A stretch of 64,000 nt of DNA from Solea solea (GCF_958295425.1 NC_081146.1:19477458-19541457); one strand, 5' to 3'; shown: positions 23,189 to 45,103, counted from the first letter of the stretch. Notes: a model not told the origin generated them from the sequence alone. Made by a program: numbers and translations.

Positions 23189-23815
23189 GTGATGCTAAAT
23201 CACAGGTTAATGGGATTGTTGAGTGGAGGAGTCCTGCGTTTGTTAAAATCTGCAGTTTAACTATTGAACGTTATAAAATTTACAAATCTTTCAGTATTTC
23301 AATGAAAGAGTTTTTTTTTTACAGATCTCACAATGTTCCGTATGTTTGTGTATAGCTATACAGTATATATATATATATATATAGAGATATACACACATAC
23401 ACTGCAAATCACATTATCCTCTTTATACTTGGTGTTTTGTGAATAACAGGTTAATTCAGATTATGTTAAGAGGGTGACATCTGTTGGTCTCACAGAGAAA
23501 TACAACAATTACAAACCAGTGGATGATGAATCATCAGAATGGCTGCTGATCTACAGCATAATTTTATTTTATCATAACTTGAATTAATGTATTTAACTGA
23601 TGATTAATGCTCTTTTAATTGACTGTCCATCATCAGTGCTTGACCTAATTAAATCCACAGCATATGACACACACATATTAAACACGTAATGAGCAGTTTC
23701 CTTCAAATCAGTGCCGACAATGTGTCAGTACCACACAGAGAATTTGGTGCAATAGTTTTGTATTACAGTATAGTTGTTGACTGTGAAACCTACAGGTTTT
23801 GAAGGTGCCTCAGGT

Positions 23816-31269
<7,454 letters not shown>

Positions 31270-33489
31270 CTGGAGGGGACAGAGAAAGGAGAGGACGGTG
31301 ATTTATGACACATATTTACAAAATGCAAGAAAACAAACCAGAATGACAAAGACCTTTTGAGCACATCCACAACATTGCTACTGCCAAGAATGAATAAACT
31401 CTGTCTTTTTTGTCTTTTGGAGCAGACTCAACGGGACTCAGATCACCCTCTTTAAAAAAAAAAAAAAGAAAAAAACAGCTAATGAAATTTTCCATGGAAA
31501 ACAGCTAAGTGTACTCGGAGTACTGACATTGCCATATGCCCAACATGGGTTTAATTAGTCTATAAAATCTCGGCACACACATTAAACCCAGTTTTAATGC
31601 ACAGGGACGAAAAGGTAGTGCAATAACATGAGATTTAAACTGAACTGCTCTACAAACACCATTCAGATTTATAATCTCTTGAGCAAAAGTTTCTAAATCC
31701 CCTTCCTGGAAGTATTTGTAGTGCCATCATGAAGCTGAACAGTCTGTATTTGCAGGCAATTAAAATGCCCATTTTAAAAGAGAAATCTGACATTTGCTCA
31801 AAATAGACACAACGATGAGTCATAATCTACATGCAGTTGAGGCAGTCACAGTGAAAACTTGCAGCAACTGTTTGCTGTCTGTCATGTTAAGTGATGAATG
31901 ACTCACAGCTTTGCTGGATATTAAGGTCATAAAACACCTTGCGGAACGGACATTCAATTGTGTTGCCTTCTTATCAAGACACATGATGGTATAACACTAT
32001 GTATCATCAGGCCTCGGTTGTCTCAACACTGATTTTTTTTTTCCATCCTGCGAACATTTGTACAGCCATTGTTATCATTATCATTATTGATATTGAGCGC
32101 CATGCAGTTAATATAAGGTGCACTGAGTTTCCCTGACGTGGCTGACTTGCATAGTTGCTGCTTCTTTTCTCTGATTTCAGGCATGTGAAGTGCAAATAAG
32201 CATTGGATATAAAATAAAAAGACTGGTCAATGTGACAAAAAGGACCAATAACTGATTTTCTATCTTTTAAAGCTATTTCAGTCTGTGATCAGGTGTACTG
32301 TATTGCAATAACAAGTTGCTGTAAAAAGAGATACAAATACATTACATGTTTTAATACCACCAAGTTAAGCATAAAACCTTGATTGGAGTGCCAAAGTTAA
32401 TTAAATGATATCGTCTATTTACTTTTAAGATGATACAGTATGTTTCTTGGTGTCCTCCCTTGATTTGTTATTGATTTAATTTACAAATATCTGATACAAA
32501 ACAGACAGATGGAAGGATGGAGAGTTAAAGTCAGAAAAAAGTGACAAGAAACCCAGTCTATTATTTGTTTTTTTATCTGCCTTTTTTGGAAAAAGACAAA
32601 CAGGAAGTGCCTACTTCTGGCCTCAGTGAGATTGTGCTCCAAATATAGTAACTAAGTTCTTTGCTTTTTAAGGACAGCTTATTAATTAATATTCTATCTA
32701 TTGAGCCTCTATGTAATAAATGAGCGAACACAACAGCACAGAGTCGTTCATTAACGTGTTTTTAGTTTGTTTCTGTGTGTTCAGGACACACTAACATCCA
32801 GTACATATACAGCTCTGTGCATCGCCCAGTTTGCCTTGACCTTCACTATGACAACTCTCAGGAAATGAGTGACTTGTGTACTCAAACAGAGCACAGTCTT
32901 TATACAAGCTCACAATAGGAAATCATAGGAAGTGACAACGCCGTGAGAAAACGGCAAAACCGCAGAAAGTTTCTTTTTCCATATTAAAGTACGGTGTCTG
33001 GGTGGAGTTTTTTCAGTCTGAATCAAGGAAACATGATGTTTGTCACAATGACACAAACCTAAATGCAGATGGAATGTTACAACTCTCTACACCAAGAGGA
33101 GGATGTGCATTACTATTATCTTCTCTTCGACAGCTCAGACTCTGACGAGACATTAAACATGCATGAAAACACACCAGGATGTCGCCATAACAGCTCTGTT
33201 GTGCATTTAAAAACATTTATTGCAGGCAATGGACCAATTTCGCCATTTTACTCACTCTCTCTGTCACTCGACTCGAGTGCAGTGACTCAGTGTGTATGAA
33301 GGGGGGGATGATAGAATGGGCAGAGAAACTCAATAAAGACACACACACAAAAATGAGATAAAAAAGTGCTGCAACAAATGAATGGCAAGGGAAACACTGA
33401 GCCCATTGAGATTAATGATTGTGGATAACTTGAATGAATGTAGGGGAAACATGACTGTATCAGACTAGAGACAAAAGTACCAGTGCCGA

Positions 33490-33898
33490 TTTGGTGATAC
33501 ATCATAGTCCTACCTCATGAAATATGATAATCGATATCCCAGGGCAAATATCAATATTTTAATGAAGGCGCTCTTAAGTCAACAGTCCCTGCCATTTTCA
33601 TTTGCCGGGCGTCGCTACTTGATGTCTCGTCGTGGTGGTGCTGCTCAAATAAATGAGGGAAACTTTCTAACTTCAGAGATGTCCCATAGACTTTCAATAC
33701 ATAAACTGCACTTTTAACTTTTCACAGATGTTTTGTTTTGTTTTCTTCAGTTAGACAGATATCGTGATGTATCGCTATATGATTGTCTTGCAATATAGTG
33801 ATTATCACAGAATTGCTGTATCGTGATATTATTGGTATTGTGGACCATGCATCGTATTGTATCGCATCGTGAGGTACCCAGTGATTCCCATCCCTATG
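33490..33898. repeat. hAT-like TATCGTGATG-rich repeat, partial
   Basis: The block is full of TATCGTGAT and ATCGTATTG words and ends GATTCCCATCCCTA, which is the inverse of the TAGGGATGGGAATC end seen in fish hAT repeats. The left end is not recognisable. Confidence 0.5.
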
Positions 33899-36115
33899 TA
33901 CTCTAAAGTGTGTCCAGTTCATCAGCATTCCATTTATTACCAACGCAAGCAGACAAAAAACCAAACAGTCTTAAAAATGTAATAAATGACCAAAAATATT
34001 TTTAAAAAGGTGAGTAAAAACACTTTTGGATAAGAGTTCTCATATTGCAAAAGGTTTTATTGCTTCACTACCACTGTAAGTTGAAAAGCGCAATTTCAGG
34101 GTTCAGCCAGTTATTGTATTCTTTGTAGTGTTGCTACAGCGACTGACCCTCACGAGTTATTAAACACCAGTGTGTTGCCAAGTCTTCACTAATGGAATCC
34201 ACAGCATGGATGACCCTGTCCACTGCTGTAACACACTCAGACACACACAAAGCCTTAATTACTGACCCACTGTGCTCTGTTGCCTGGTATGATGCACTAT
34301 TTTCAGTCAACTCACACAACCACAGTGATGAAACACTCTTGCCTCTCCTGATGACATGCTCAGCTAACCGAGGAAGCTGCCCACTCAAGACAACATATTT
34401 ATACTTCACCTTTTCAGTTAAATATATAATATGAAGCATTTCTGCATTAAAATATCGAATATAGAAATCTATAATCTATATTAGGGCTGCCGCGTTTAAC
34501 CGATCAACTACTTTGGTAATCGATTTATCCGTTTGAGTGTTTTGTTTTGTTATTTTCAGCTTCTATAATGTGGATACTTTCTGGTTTATTTGCTCCCTAA
34601 ATGTATTAGGTATTCATATTCACAGACTGTTTCATTTTGGTCACCTTTTAATGACATCATCAGTTTTTTTTGCATCTTATTGTGTGTATTTATCACTAAT
34701 GGATAACAACTCATTGCCGTTAAGCACAAATGCACCAGGGAACCAAACAAGACGACAACAATTAACAGGAAACTGACAAACTGGCTCTTTTGTTACTGTT
34801 TTGATGAAGAGACCCATAGCAGCAGAAATGACATACTGTGCCTTTAAACAGTTAAACCACTGGAATAACTACATTCTGATAACCAGATTATTTTACCATT
34901 AGCATCTGGATTTAGGTTGACATGCTACAGCATAGGGATAAATGGAGGTAACATCAATAACAAAGTCGCTGCAAGTGTGCAGATGATGTGAAAAGTGAAG
35001 AGCTTGCGAATGCAGTGTATATGCAACACATTTGAGATTGACACCAGCCGATATTGGAAAGGGCCTTGGCGAGTGACAGGCTGCTGCATGCTTCACTGTG
35101 AATGCAAGCATTGGAAAGCTGCCTTCTCACATTTGGGCTGGGGGTGGTATATCTGAACATTTTTGTAATTTTTCCAAAAACAGCCAATCTGACAGTCTAC
35201 GCCTACTTAACAACAGCAAAGGGCCAGGTGTGCTCCGATAAGATAATAGAGCGGTTCTGTTTGAGCCACAAATTCATTTTTCGCTTCCAAACGCTTTCAA
35301 TCCACAAGTTTTATTTTAAGAAAGTAGCGGCGGAAATCAAACTGGCATGACAGCGACTGCTTTGTTACACAAGCCACTAAATAACGTTTGTTTAAAAGAC
35401 AGGTTTTCAAGTGTGTGACTATCTTGACAGTTCACTGCCACAACACAATACTAAGACAGCTCAGAGAAGGTATGACCAACTCGCCATGTGATTGGCTGAC
35501 ATGTTCAAGCAGGCAGAAGCTTCCACCCCCGCCGTCTCTCATCAAGTCACATTTCCTCTCATGACGCCAACTGACATCGCTTATGATCACTGCAGCCAAA
35601 TGGATTAAATTCGAGTGGGCAGACAGGAGAAGATAGCGATTTAGATTGAAATAAAGAGTCTCTACAGAAATGATTCCGTGCCCCACATTCACAGTCACAT
35701 GAGAGCAATATGACCACTTTTAGCAGACAGTGTTAAGCTGTAGATATTTTCTAACAACCTCCACTCTGGACAAAAGCACTTCTATGAAAACCACAAGGCT
35801 TCTCCGTGATACACAGATAGGAAGCAACACAAAAACAAACACACACTGTATTATAAATTATGAGTATGTACACACAGACAGGCACTTTGCGCTCCACCTT
35901 GCCAACACCTTATACTCATGCTCGTCATCCTCAGATGACCAATTCACTCTCTAATGATTTTTCCAGTTACTATAGCAACACACAGCAAAATCTCTCAGTC
36001 ATTGATGAGCTTTCTGGCTGAGTGCATTGCATACACATAGGCATGGGTGCGTGTTTGGGACCCTCAGTCACACACAGACATAATTCATTCCCCAGCCTGT
36101 TACCCTAAACTTAAA

Positions 36116-36326
36116 TAGAGCTGCAACTAATGATTATTTTCATAACCGATTAATCTGTTGATTATTTATTCGATTAATTGTTTGGTCCATAAAATATCAG
36201 AAAACCTTAAACAATGTTGATGTTCTCAAAAGTCTTGTTTTGTGCACAAACCAAAATGATTCACTTTTAATGATTTCTTAATCATTATTAATCATGAAAA
36301 AAGCTTTAAACATTGTTTCAGCTCTA
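36116..36326. mobile_element. Short hAT element with 8-bp target duplication
   Basis: The ends are TAGAGCTGCAAC and GTTTCAGCTCTA, near-perfect inverted repeats. It is flanked by AACTTAAA (36108-36115) and AACTTAAC (36327-36334), a 7 of 8 match, the duplication length of hAT elements. The interior carries the common fish words GATTATTTTCATAACCGATT and TTGGTCCATAAAAT. Related fragments are at about 4587-4700 and 34484-34535. Confidence 0.8.
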
Positions 36327-38595
36327 AACTTAACCATCACAACTCAAAAAGCCATTTTAAGGGGTGACAGAACGTGAACAATGTTCTCATTCCCTATGGT
36401 TTACACGTGTTTTGGTCCTCACAAAGATACAAGAACACACACACACACACACAGAGCACAAGAGAGACACTAGTCACTATCTGTGGGATGTGCGTGTCAG
36501 TGTGTAGGTGTCCGGGTGGTTGTGTGGGTGCAGCTGCAGTATGTGAGTGAGTTAAGTAAAAAAAAGCAGTCCACTGTGATCAACAATTGTACAAATTCAG
36601 GAAGCTTATAAAATACCCTCAGTATAAAGCAGAGAGTCAAATATTATTCTCACCGACACAAAAAGGTACCACCACTACAAAATCTTTCAAATTGGTCCAC
36701 AGGTAATTATCACAATAAATGTCACACAATTAAAGATAGGGTTTTCAAACAGTTATTTGTTGTTGTGGGCTGAAAACAACATTCGTTTAAACATTAAAAG
36801 CAGTTGCGTTATATCTCAAGTGTGTTCATAAATTTGCTACTGAAGAAATTTATATCATGTCTTCCTATACAATGTTTTAAGTCATTTCGCTCTTCTCCTT
36901 AGAATCAAAACTGTAATCCGGCTGAGAGGCAATATATGCTTATCTAAGGCACAAGTAAAAAGTTTTCCCCTAACTTGCTTTGGCTCATTATGTTACCTCT
37001 TTGCAAATGTTCCTTACAGGAAATCTAAGCAGAGGTGCTACATTTGCAACAGAAATCAAAGTGGTTTGAGATGAAACATCGAATTGATAAAAGGCTGTGA
37101 CTGGCAACCATGAACAGTTTTGGTTTGTGGATCATAAATGAGAAGGAAAAGAGCAAAATAAATAAATATATAAACAGATAAATTAATTAATTACGCAAAA
37201 CACAGGTGTCCTAGGAAACAGATTTTTTTAAACACTACATTTTTCTTAATGAAAGGCAACAGCTTGAGATTTCTGAACAACTGACAGCTGGCACAACAGG
37301 AGTGGGAGTGTAGAGGTGAGAAAGAGAGGATGCAAATTGAGAGACGCGCACAAATCAGAGATTAAGAAAGAAAATGCTGGTGAATGGATGATTACTTTGT
37401 CTGCCTAAATCCCACAAGTCCCTCACAGACAAACATCTGTTCACTATTTTCCTGTTCCAGCAGGAGAACCTAAAGACAGTTTAAACTATTTAATAGTACT
37501 TAATCACTCAAGTCATGCTGATCATGTTGGTTAATTAGCCATCAATGTGTTTATTCAATTATTCTCTTTTAGGGGAAACATTCTGATAACATCTAGGTGC
37601 ATCACAATATAAGCTATGGTCAGTCGTTCCAAAGAGTCCTTCAAAACGAGAAACCTCGCCCTACAAACTTCCCAACAATGCTCTGGCTCTAAGAAGGCGA
37701 GGTAGGAAAACACAGAGACAGGCACTGGCAGACAGCCAGGCAGTAGCTGGATAAAAAGTGACCCGAGAGAAGGGCAGATGAGTTTACACTACTTGGACTG
37801 AAGCCAACATTTCTAGGATCTGCCTTATTGATGCTTTCCCTGTCTTAACAAAGCTGACCTTACTGTCATATACCTCTCTCCCAACAAATCTACACCAAAC
37901 CCAAGACACACTGTGTGGTGGTGGTGGTGGTGGTGGGGGGGGGCTACCCGGTTAGCTCGAAGCTGCCTATAGTTGTTATTTTCAGCTCTTTAAATGGCCT
38001 CCTTACCCTTCATTAAGTTGCTATGGTAATAGACCTGACAGGAGGAGGCAGTGACGGCGGCAACCACACTTTGTGCCAATTGATTCATTATGTAATTTCA
38101 TGTATGAAGCCACAGTGCAGACAGAGATGTATGGTCACTGTGCAGCTACTATTTAGTAATTAACCAAGGGTTGTATGACCGGGTTACATTTATATTGGCT
38201 TGTTTACGGGCATTAGATATATTAGATAGATAACACAAAATGACCACAGTCTTGTACACAAAGAACATGACTACTTTGTTTGGCTCCATCGTGGCACTCT
38301 GATAGTAGCTTTCTGTCTGCCAGGCTCTGAATCTTGATAAGAGAATATCTAACTCCAGGGTTCTAAAACAGGGAAACAGGATCGATTGTCTTCCGCCAAA
38401 CAATCCAAACAATATCCTCACTATTACAAGATGCAGTGCTGCACTAGATAGTTTGTCCTGGGATTAAATGTAGGAAATCTTTAGCTCATATACTTTGGTT
38501 TTAGAAAGAATAAAAAAAGAAAAGAAAGAAAAAGAACCCAAGATTTAAATGTTTTACACTTGCAATGCGTCGTTAAACTTAATGAGCTGTGGGTA

Positions 38596-38632
38596 GCAGT
38601 TGAACAGGATAGTCCCTATCCTGTTCAACTGC
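38596..38632. repeat. Perfect 17-bp hairpin, 3-base loop
   Basis: GCAGTTGAACAGGATAG at 38596-38612 is exactly complementary to 38616-38632, with spacer TCC. Confidence 0.9.
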
Positions 38633-41600
38633 AATCAAACACATTGTTTGTGTTTCATTGTTCAAGCTTACACATATTTACTTCCACATAGGTAAAAAAT
38701 CCCCCAAACAGGATAAAGAATATTTCCATTAAAATTGTATAAAATTGACAATGGATGATAAAAAACGATGTGGCTCACCCCTGTGGGTCACGAACATCCA
38801 TTAGCACTGTGAAGCTGAAGTGAGAAGGCTTTAAGATGTGCTACTGCTGATGTATGGCTGATAAATAACATTTTCTGAGCTGGAAAATGTCTGGCTGTTA
38901 GAGAATGACTGCAAGATCTAATGGTGGCAGTTTTATATGAGAAAAAGAAACAGGGAAATAGACAGAGAAAACGTGACTCAGGGAAAAGCCTGAGCCTGGA
39001 GATGGTTGCTGATTGAAGAATGCCCCTGAGGACAAAACAAGCTCATTCAGTTTCCTGTGGTCGAGGAAAATTATAGAAACAGGATATAACATCATGGAAA
39101 AGATCATAAAGAACACAAGTTACTTTACAGTGGAGGTCGGGGGTTACGATGAACCCAGGGAACAGGGACATGATGAACTGTACCATGTTACCAAGTGTTT
39201 GAACTGTGCAGACTCTACTGCCTTTTGCACTTTGTGTCCTGCCAGCCTTGCACCATGAAGAAAAAGTGGTGATGTGCCTACAATACAATCTCATATTTTC
39301 AACATACAATGAACTCTGAACATGTTTTAGAGCATAGAGATTAGCAAAATACATAGTGCACAGCTCCATAAAGCAATTTACAAGCAAATATTGCATACAT
39401 ATCAAGTGACTAAAATGATAATTCAGTGATAGCACTCCCCCCCCCAATATAGCCCCAACCAGGCATGCATTCTGACTGCCAAAGATCACTGAAAGCACTG
39501 AGGAATTCCAAGTAGCTGAGTATCAGAGATTCATCACCTCCTAGCTGCCACATGGTCATTTGCAAAACTCACTATGGGAAGATATTCACAAACGATGACG
39601 ACAGTTATTTCATGAAATTTTTTCCATAGTGGTTGAGTGTTGTTCTGTGCACCATGTGAAAAGTACAAAAAACAGCCAGGTTCAAAATAATGTCAACAAT
39701 AACATATTAAAACCTATTAACACCCTAATATCTGATTTGTATTCAATGACTGAGCACCAGATGTTCCTTCATTCAGTGGACAATGATCATGAACCAGGCG
39801 TTGAACAACCATGAAGCACATTACGGCCCAGCGACCAAATACAGTAAAATATGCCTTCAACAAATGGCTGTATAAATTAATTTTATGATGAGAACAGATG
39901 GGAAGAGCCACACACATGCAGGGTATTTATGTATTTATCTAAAAAAGCTCCAACTATTGCTGCAATGTAATGCAATATTGTAAATTGTAAATAAAACATG
40001 CTGAAAAGTGACTGTGAAAGACACAACATTTTCCTTACATTTGTTATTCTTTTCAGTTTCACTTCAAATCAGTGTCTTGTTTCTGCCAAATGGGTTATTT
40101 TTAATCATGATCTGTTGCCATTGTCATTATACTTTTCATTTAACTTTATTGTACTTTGTACAAAGATACCCTAAAAAGTAGACATTTGCTGGGTGAAGCT
40201 AATCAGGAAGTAAAATGAGAAAGCATGGCACATATGAGTAACTGACAGCTGGTACTTTCCAATAGCCTGGTTGTAGGTGACGTCTGCAAAAATGCAAAAC
40301 CTCAACATGACACAACTGTCAAATCAAATGTCTCAAGGCCTCAAACAGGAAGTTTCTTATGGGTGATGTCATGACTGACAGCCAGAAGTTAGCAAGCTAG
40401 TCAAAGAACAATGGCAAACTAGGTTCAGCCAAAATTCCCAGTTTCACCACAGGCAACAACTTCAAGTGTTTCGGGGTGGAGCTTTGACAGGACTGACGTA
40501 TCTGGATGTGTCGGTTGTATTTTTGTGTAGCCTGATATTGCTGCTCTTCCTAGTCATACAGATGCTACTTTTAATTGTATCAGCTCAAAACTGCAGCTTC
40601 TCTAACTAGCATTACATAAATGCCATTTGACTTGAACATACAACATGATGGTTCTTACACAAAGTTTTGGCGGCTAATATCTGTACAGCCCTTTTGCTGA
40701 TGCTGGTCCATTGCAAAGCACCTTTTACCTCAGAGGCGACCACCACTAGGCCATCAGGGTGGTTGTACCATACTAAAATATGCTCCTATGTACTAAAGGG
40801 TTGACAGTGAAATCTGATGTCTTTGTGCTTCCTCTCAAACATTTATAAATTGCTCCACCTATCCCAACACACTTACAAATGAATCACTATCAAATGAACA
40901 ACCAGCAGACACTTCCAAAACATACAGACTACCCAGCTCACAGGGAAATAACTCTTTTTTCTTCTTTCGTGTCCATGACACATCAGATTGTTTGTGTGTG
41001 TCTGAGAAAGAGAATTCCTCTCTGTGCCTAAAAATAGAACATATGTTTCCTATAGTTAGCCTAAACCAATACACAGCAGCCTATGGGGTGAGACTTTCCT
41101 ATAAAACCAATCTATGTCAGCAAGTGACCTGTGTGTGAGACCTTTTAACTGCAGGCAGTCCATGGGAGCATTCTGGAGCCCATTGAGCCTGGATTTCAGT
41201 TGGACGACCTATGACCTCTTCATATAGAAACCCATGGGAGAATGACAGAGCACGGCTGACCAGCTGTCCCTTGAAACAAGCATTCATGTGTCTGTCTACA
41301 AGCACTCACTCAACTTGTTTATAATACATATTACAGCTTTCACAGGGGTGGAGAGTGCAGCTATTTATACTTTTATCTATACATTTCCCAGTCCTTAAAT
41401 ACATTCCAGGCACTATACTTTTTAAATGTGAACCATCAGTGTTGAATTGTAGTTTTTTTTCCCCGAACATGACAATTTTCCATAACAAGAAAAAAACCCA
41501 ACTGCGGAAAACGTCTGAACTTTGGTCAGGCTGAAGACCAATGCAACAGAGCAGTCAAATATCTAGTGAACATATTAAATATTTCCATAAGGGTGACTGA

Positions 41601-43605
41601 TGTGATTTTTCTAAAAGGTGTTTTTTTCCTCTCCTTACAATCCCTGATGAGTCCCAGGACACGTCTGCTCAGAGGCTGGAGGCTACCCATACTTGTATCC
41701 TTCCTGAGCCAATGTTATTGAGATATAATTACAACAAAATTAAAATTCATGTTTGGATCACAATGCAAACAGAACCTAATGTACCTATTACGCCCTGTAA
41801 TGATCAAAATGGTACAAATTACACCGCTAGTGCACAGCCTGACAACAAAAGGTCAAAACCTATAAAGTAATCAGTGATGGATATATTGATGAGGAGGTCT
41901 CAGAGTTATTAAGCTCAATGTCTGAAGAAACTGTTAACTGCTTATGACATCTAAGTCCAGTCTGGGTTTTGTTCCCCAACTGACAGCAGAGGCAGCGACA
42001 GTAAGTAAGCTCTTACAGAGTGGGAGTTTATGAGAGAGGGGCTATATTTAAAAATGTTCCACTGATTAAACTGAATGCTACACAAGTCATCCCTGAGTTA
42101 TACCATTAAACCCTTTGGTAAATGCTGTGCAACAGTGTTTATCATTTGTATGTATGTGGGTACACATGCATGAAATGTGCCACAAGTGGTTGACAGCAAA
42201 ATAGACGGTAAAAATGATGTTTCACTGCAGTTTCAATATCTATATTTGTTGAATCCTATGAGTAACACAAGCCTTTCTGTAAACATTTCACAGTAATAGC
42301 ACTCCAGTGTTTCAGTTCCCTTGAGCCATTCATGTTTTCACCAATGTTATAGTGAAATATTAGCAGGGCTGGCAGATGAAAGGTTTCAGACGTAAGAGTC
42401 TGACATTAAGTTGATTACAAACACATTTAAAAGCATTTTATTTATGGGAAGGCAAACAGCAGCAGGTCATCAGCACAGACGTCAGGCATGGCACTGGCTT
42501 ACGACTGAGCCCTGCACTCTGTGATACAATTTCCTGGTTTTAAAAATGCTCCATCACTGAGCTAAGCTGACATTATTTAGATTAAAATGGAAAAAAAAAA
42601 GTTCTAACTGCTTCCTGAAGAATCTGTCTTGTCTCTTATCTCTGAGCATATTCCTCACTTAAACTTTTTGTTTCCCTCTCTGTCTCCGACTCTGACTCCG
42701 GTCATAAATCAGCAGTTACGTGAATGGCCTTAAGTGTTACATGAGACATCCTTAAGTACAAAACAGGATGTCATAGAACCCTGGCTCATATGGTTCTGCT
42801 GAGAGAGAGGGAGAGGGAGAGAGAGAGAAGCAGAATCAAAATGTTTTCACCAAGTTTTTAAATAGATATGGGCATAAACACATTGCAGCTTGTGTGTATG
42901 GTCTCTGTTGCAGTGGAGGCCTTGGAGAGAGACATGTTATATTTTCCATTATATTTTCCATTGCTATATGAAATTGAGGGCAGCTCTCGCTATAGTTCCA
43001 GTTGATTTATAGATTCAGATACACTCTTGTGGATAAGCAACACTTTGAATAAAACACATACACGGCCAGTGATATGCACATACTGTAACTAACTGCCATT
43101 CTACTTTCACCAACCTGCAAAAACCACATAAAACTCCACATTAAGGCTCAGCGATAAAACAATCTCGAAATTGGGATTGCGACACAATTCAGGTTGATGA
43201 TGGTGATTTGCTTTCGGCATATACTCGAAACACAGTAGAAACATACATATAATACATACAGTTAACACTGGTAACCAACCATCAAATATGTCACATGGCA
43301 GAAAAATATCCTTATGTTAACAATGCACCAGTGACAGCGATGAATCACCATGCAAATACATTTTTCAATGAACCTTTTTTTCTGCAGTGGGATGAAAGCA
43401 GTTGTGTACATTGTTTAAAAAGTTCAGAGGCTGTAGCTGCATGAATAAATACTGTGTCTCCTAAAACAGCCAATGACAAAAATCTAAATGGAGTAGCTGG
43501 TGGGGGAGAAGGTAAACTTATTTTTATCACAATATATATATATATAATTATAATACTTTACAGTGAAGATTTGCACCTAGATCATCAAATAGCATTACTA
43601 GATAG

Positions 43606-43964
43606 TAGGGCTGGGAATCTGTATCGGTCAGTATCGGTATAATACTGGAAAAAAATCACTGGATCGGATATCAGACAGATACAAATGAAAAAAACAATAC
43701 AATCTAAAAATCCTAATATTGCATGCTTCACTATGCACAGACTGTAAAAATGTAAACATTACCAAAAGCATTTCAGCTGATTCATTTCTTCATTTTTGGA
43801 GAACAATATTTGGAGAACTAGGTCTTTGTAACGACTCAGCACAAATGTGTTGTTAGCAGCTTCAGATGTTCATAAATGGTCTAAAATTACTGTATCGGAC
43901 TAATATTGATATTGAGTTTGTGATATCGGTATCAAACACAAATAGTGGAATCATCCCATCCCTA
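43606..43964. mobile_element. hAT element with perfect 8-bp target duplication
   Basis: The 359-bp element starts TAGGGCTGGGAATC and ends TCATCCCATCCCTA, imperfect inverted ends. CTAGATAG occurs directly before (43598-43605) and after (43965-43972). The interior contains GTATCGGT-type words shared with the fragment at 54070-54120. No transposase is present, so it is non-autonomous. Confidence 0.87.
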
Positions 43965-44638
43965 CTAGATAGCCATATACACTGATTTTCACATGGACTA
44001 AGCAGTTTAGGGTTTTTATTTTGTTAAAAAAAATCCAATGCTAAATGAAATCAATAAACTGTTTGGTCTCTAGGGCACGTGAAGTCATCTACCACTTACT
44101 CAGCTTATAAATGCAGTCTTAAAAGCTGTTTCAATGCTCATCTTTAACAGGGCCAAAGCTATAAAATCATTTATTTAAAAAGTACTAACTGAGGATGCTT
44201 GCTGGGAAAAAAAAAACATGCACGCACACACTGCTGCAGGATGTCAGATAAAGCCACTAGCTGTATGCTTAAGGCATGTGTGTATTTGAGTGTGTGGGTG
44301 CCATTGTTTCGTTTGTCAAAGTAAGTACAGTAGTGCCAAAATAGCCAATTTATAACACATATCAACCAAAACAAGATTAGAAATACAAATTTGGATGTGA
44401 CATGAATCTTGTTTCCTTAGTCAAAATGTCTCAGCTCATTTCACAACAGAAAGACAGTTATGAAATCTCCTCTGATCACCACTGCAGATGCTGGTCTATG
44501 TCCTATAGTGATCGTCGACATGCTACAAATAAACACTTTAGACAGACTTGTTATAAGCAGGTATTTTGTGTCCAATACCAATGCCACAACCTTGAGTATA
44601 TACCAATAAAAACATCAGTCCAATACAGTCGTTATATA

Positions 44639-44692
44639 TTTTTAAACTATAAGACCGTGAACAAATTTTTAAACTATAAGACCGTGAACAAT
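44639..44692. repeat. 27-bp tandem duplication
   Basis: TTTTTAAACTATAAGACCGT, continuing GAACAAA, occurs twice in succession, at 44639 and 44666. Confidence 0.9.
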
Positions 44693-44859
44693 TCAAGCCA
44701 TCTCAAGCAATTTCAAAGACATAATTATCCAACTTTGTAACAAATATTCTTCTCCTATAAAGAAGAAATAAGCAGACACAGCATGACTCAGCTAAAATGC
44801 AGTTACTGATCTTTATTTACATTTTAACATAGTAGGTGGGCAAGATATACCGTCTAACA

Positions 44860-45103
44860 CAGTGGTTCTCAAACTTTTTACACCAAGTACCACCTGAGAA
44901 AATATTGAGCTCTCAAAGTAACACCATTATTGCCAACTGTAAATTACAGTGGTGCAAATAAGCCGAGCAAAGTCAGCTACAGACTTTTGCTGTGGAAGCT
45001 CCACTCTGATCACATACCCTGGTATATACAGTAGAACAGTATTTCTGATGTTCCTCCAAGTACCACCAGAGGAATGTCACATACCACAGTTTAATAACCA
45101 TGG
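44860..45103. mobile_element. Short hAT element, CAGTGGTTCTCAAAC type
   Basis: The left end is CAGTGGTTCTCAAACTTTTT. The right side (CCACAGTTTAATAACCATG) is a diverged inverse. GTCTAACA (44852-44859) and GTCTAAGA (45104-45111) form an 8-bp target-site duplication with one mismatch. The CAGTGGTTCTCAAAC terminus is characteristic of hAT elements in vertebrates. It is 244 bp with no transposase. Confidence 0.82.

Noticed and set aside
39043..39498. 151-codon minus-strand open frame in ncald intron 1
   Set aside because: No recognisable domain or repeat protein; its composition is as expected of chance AT-rich sequence.
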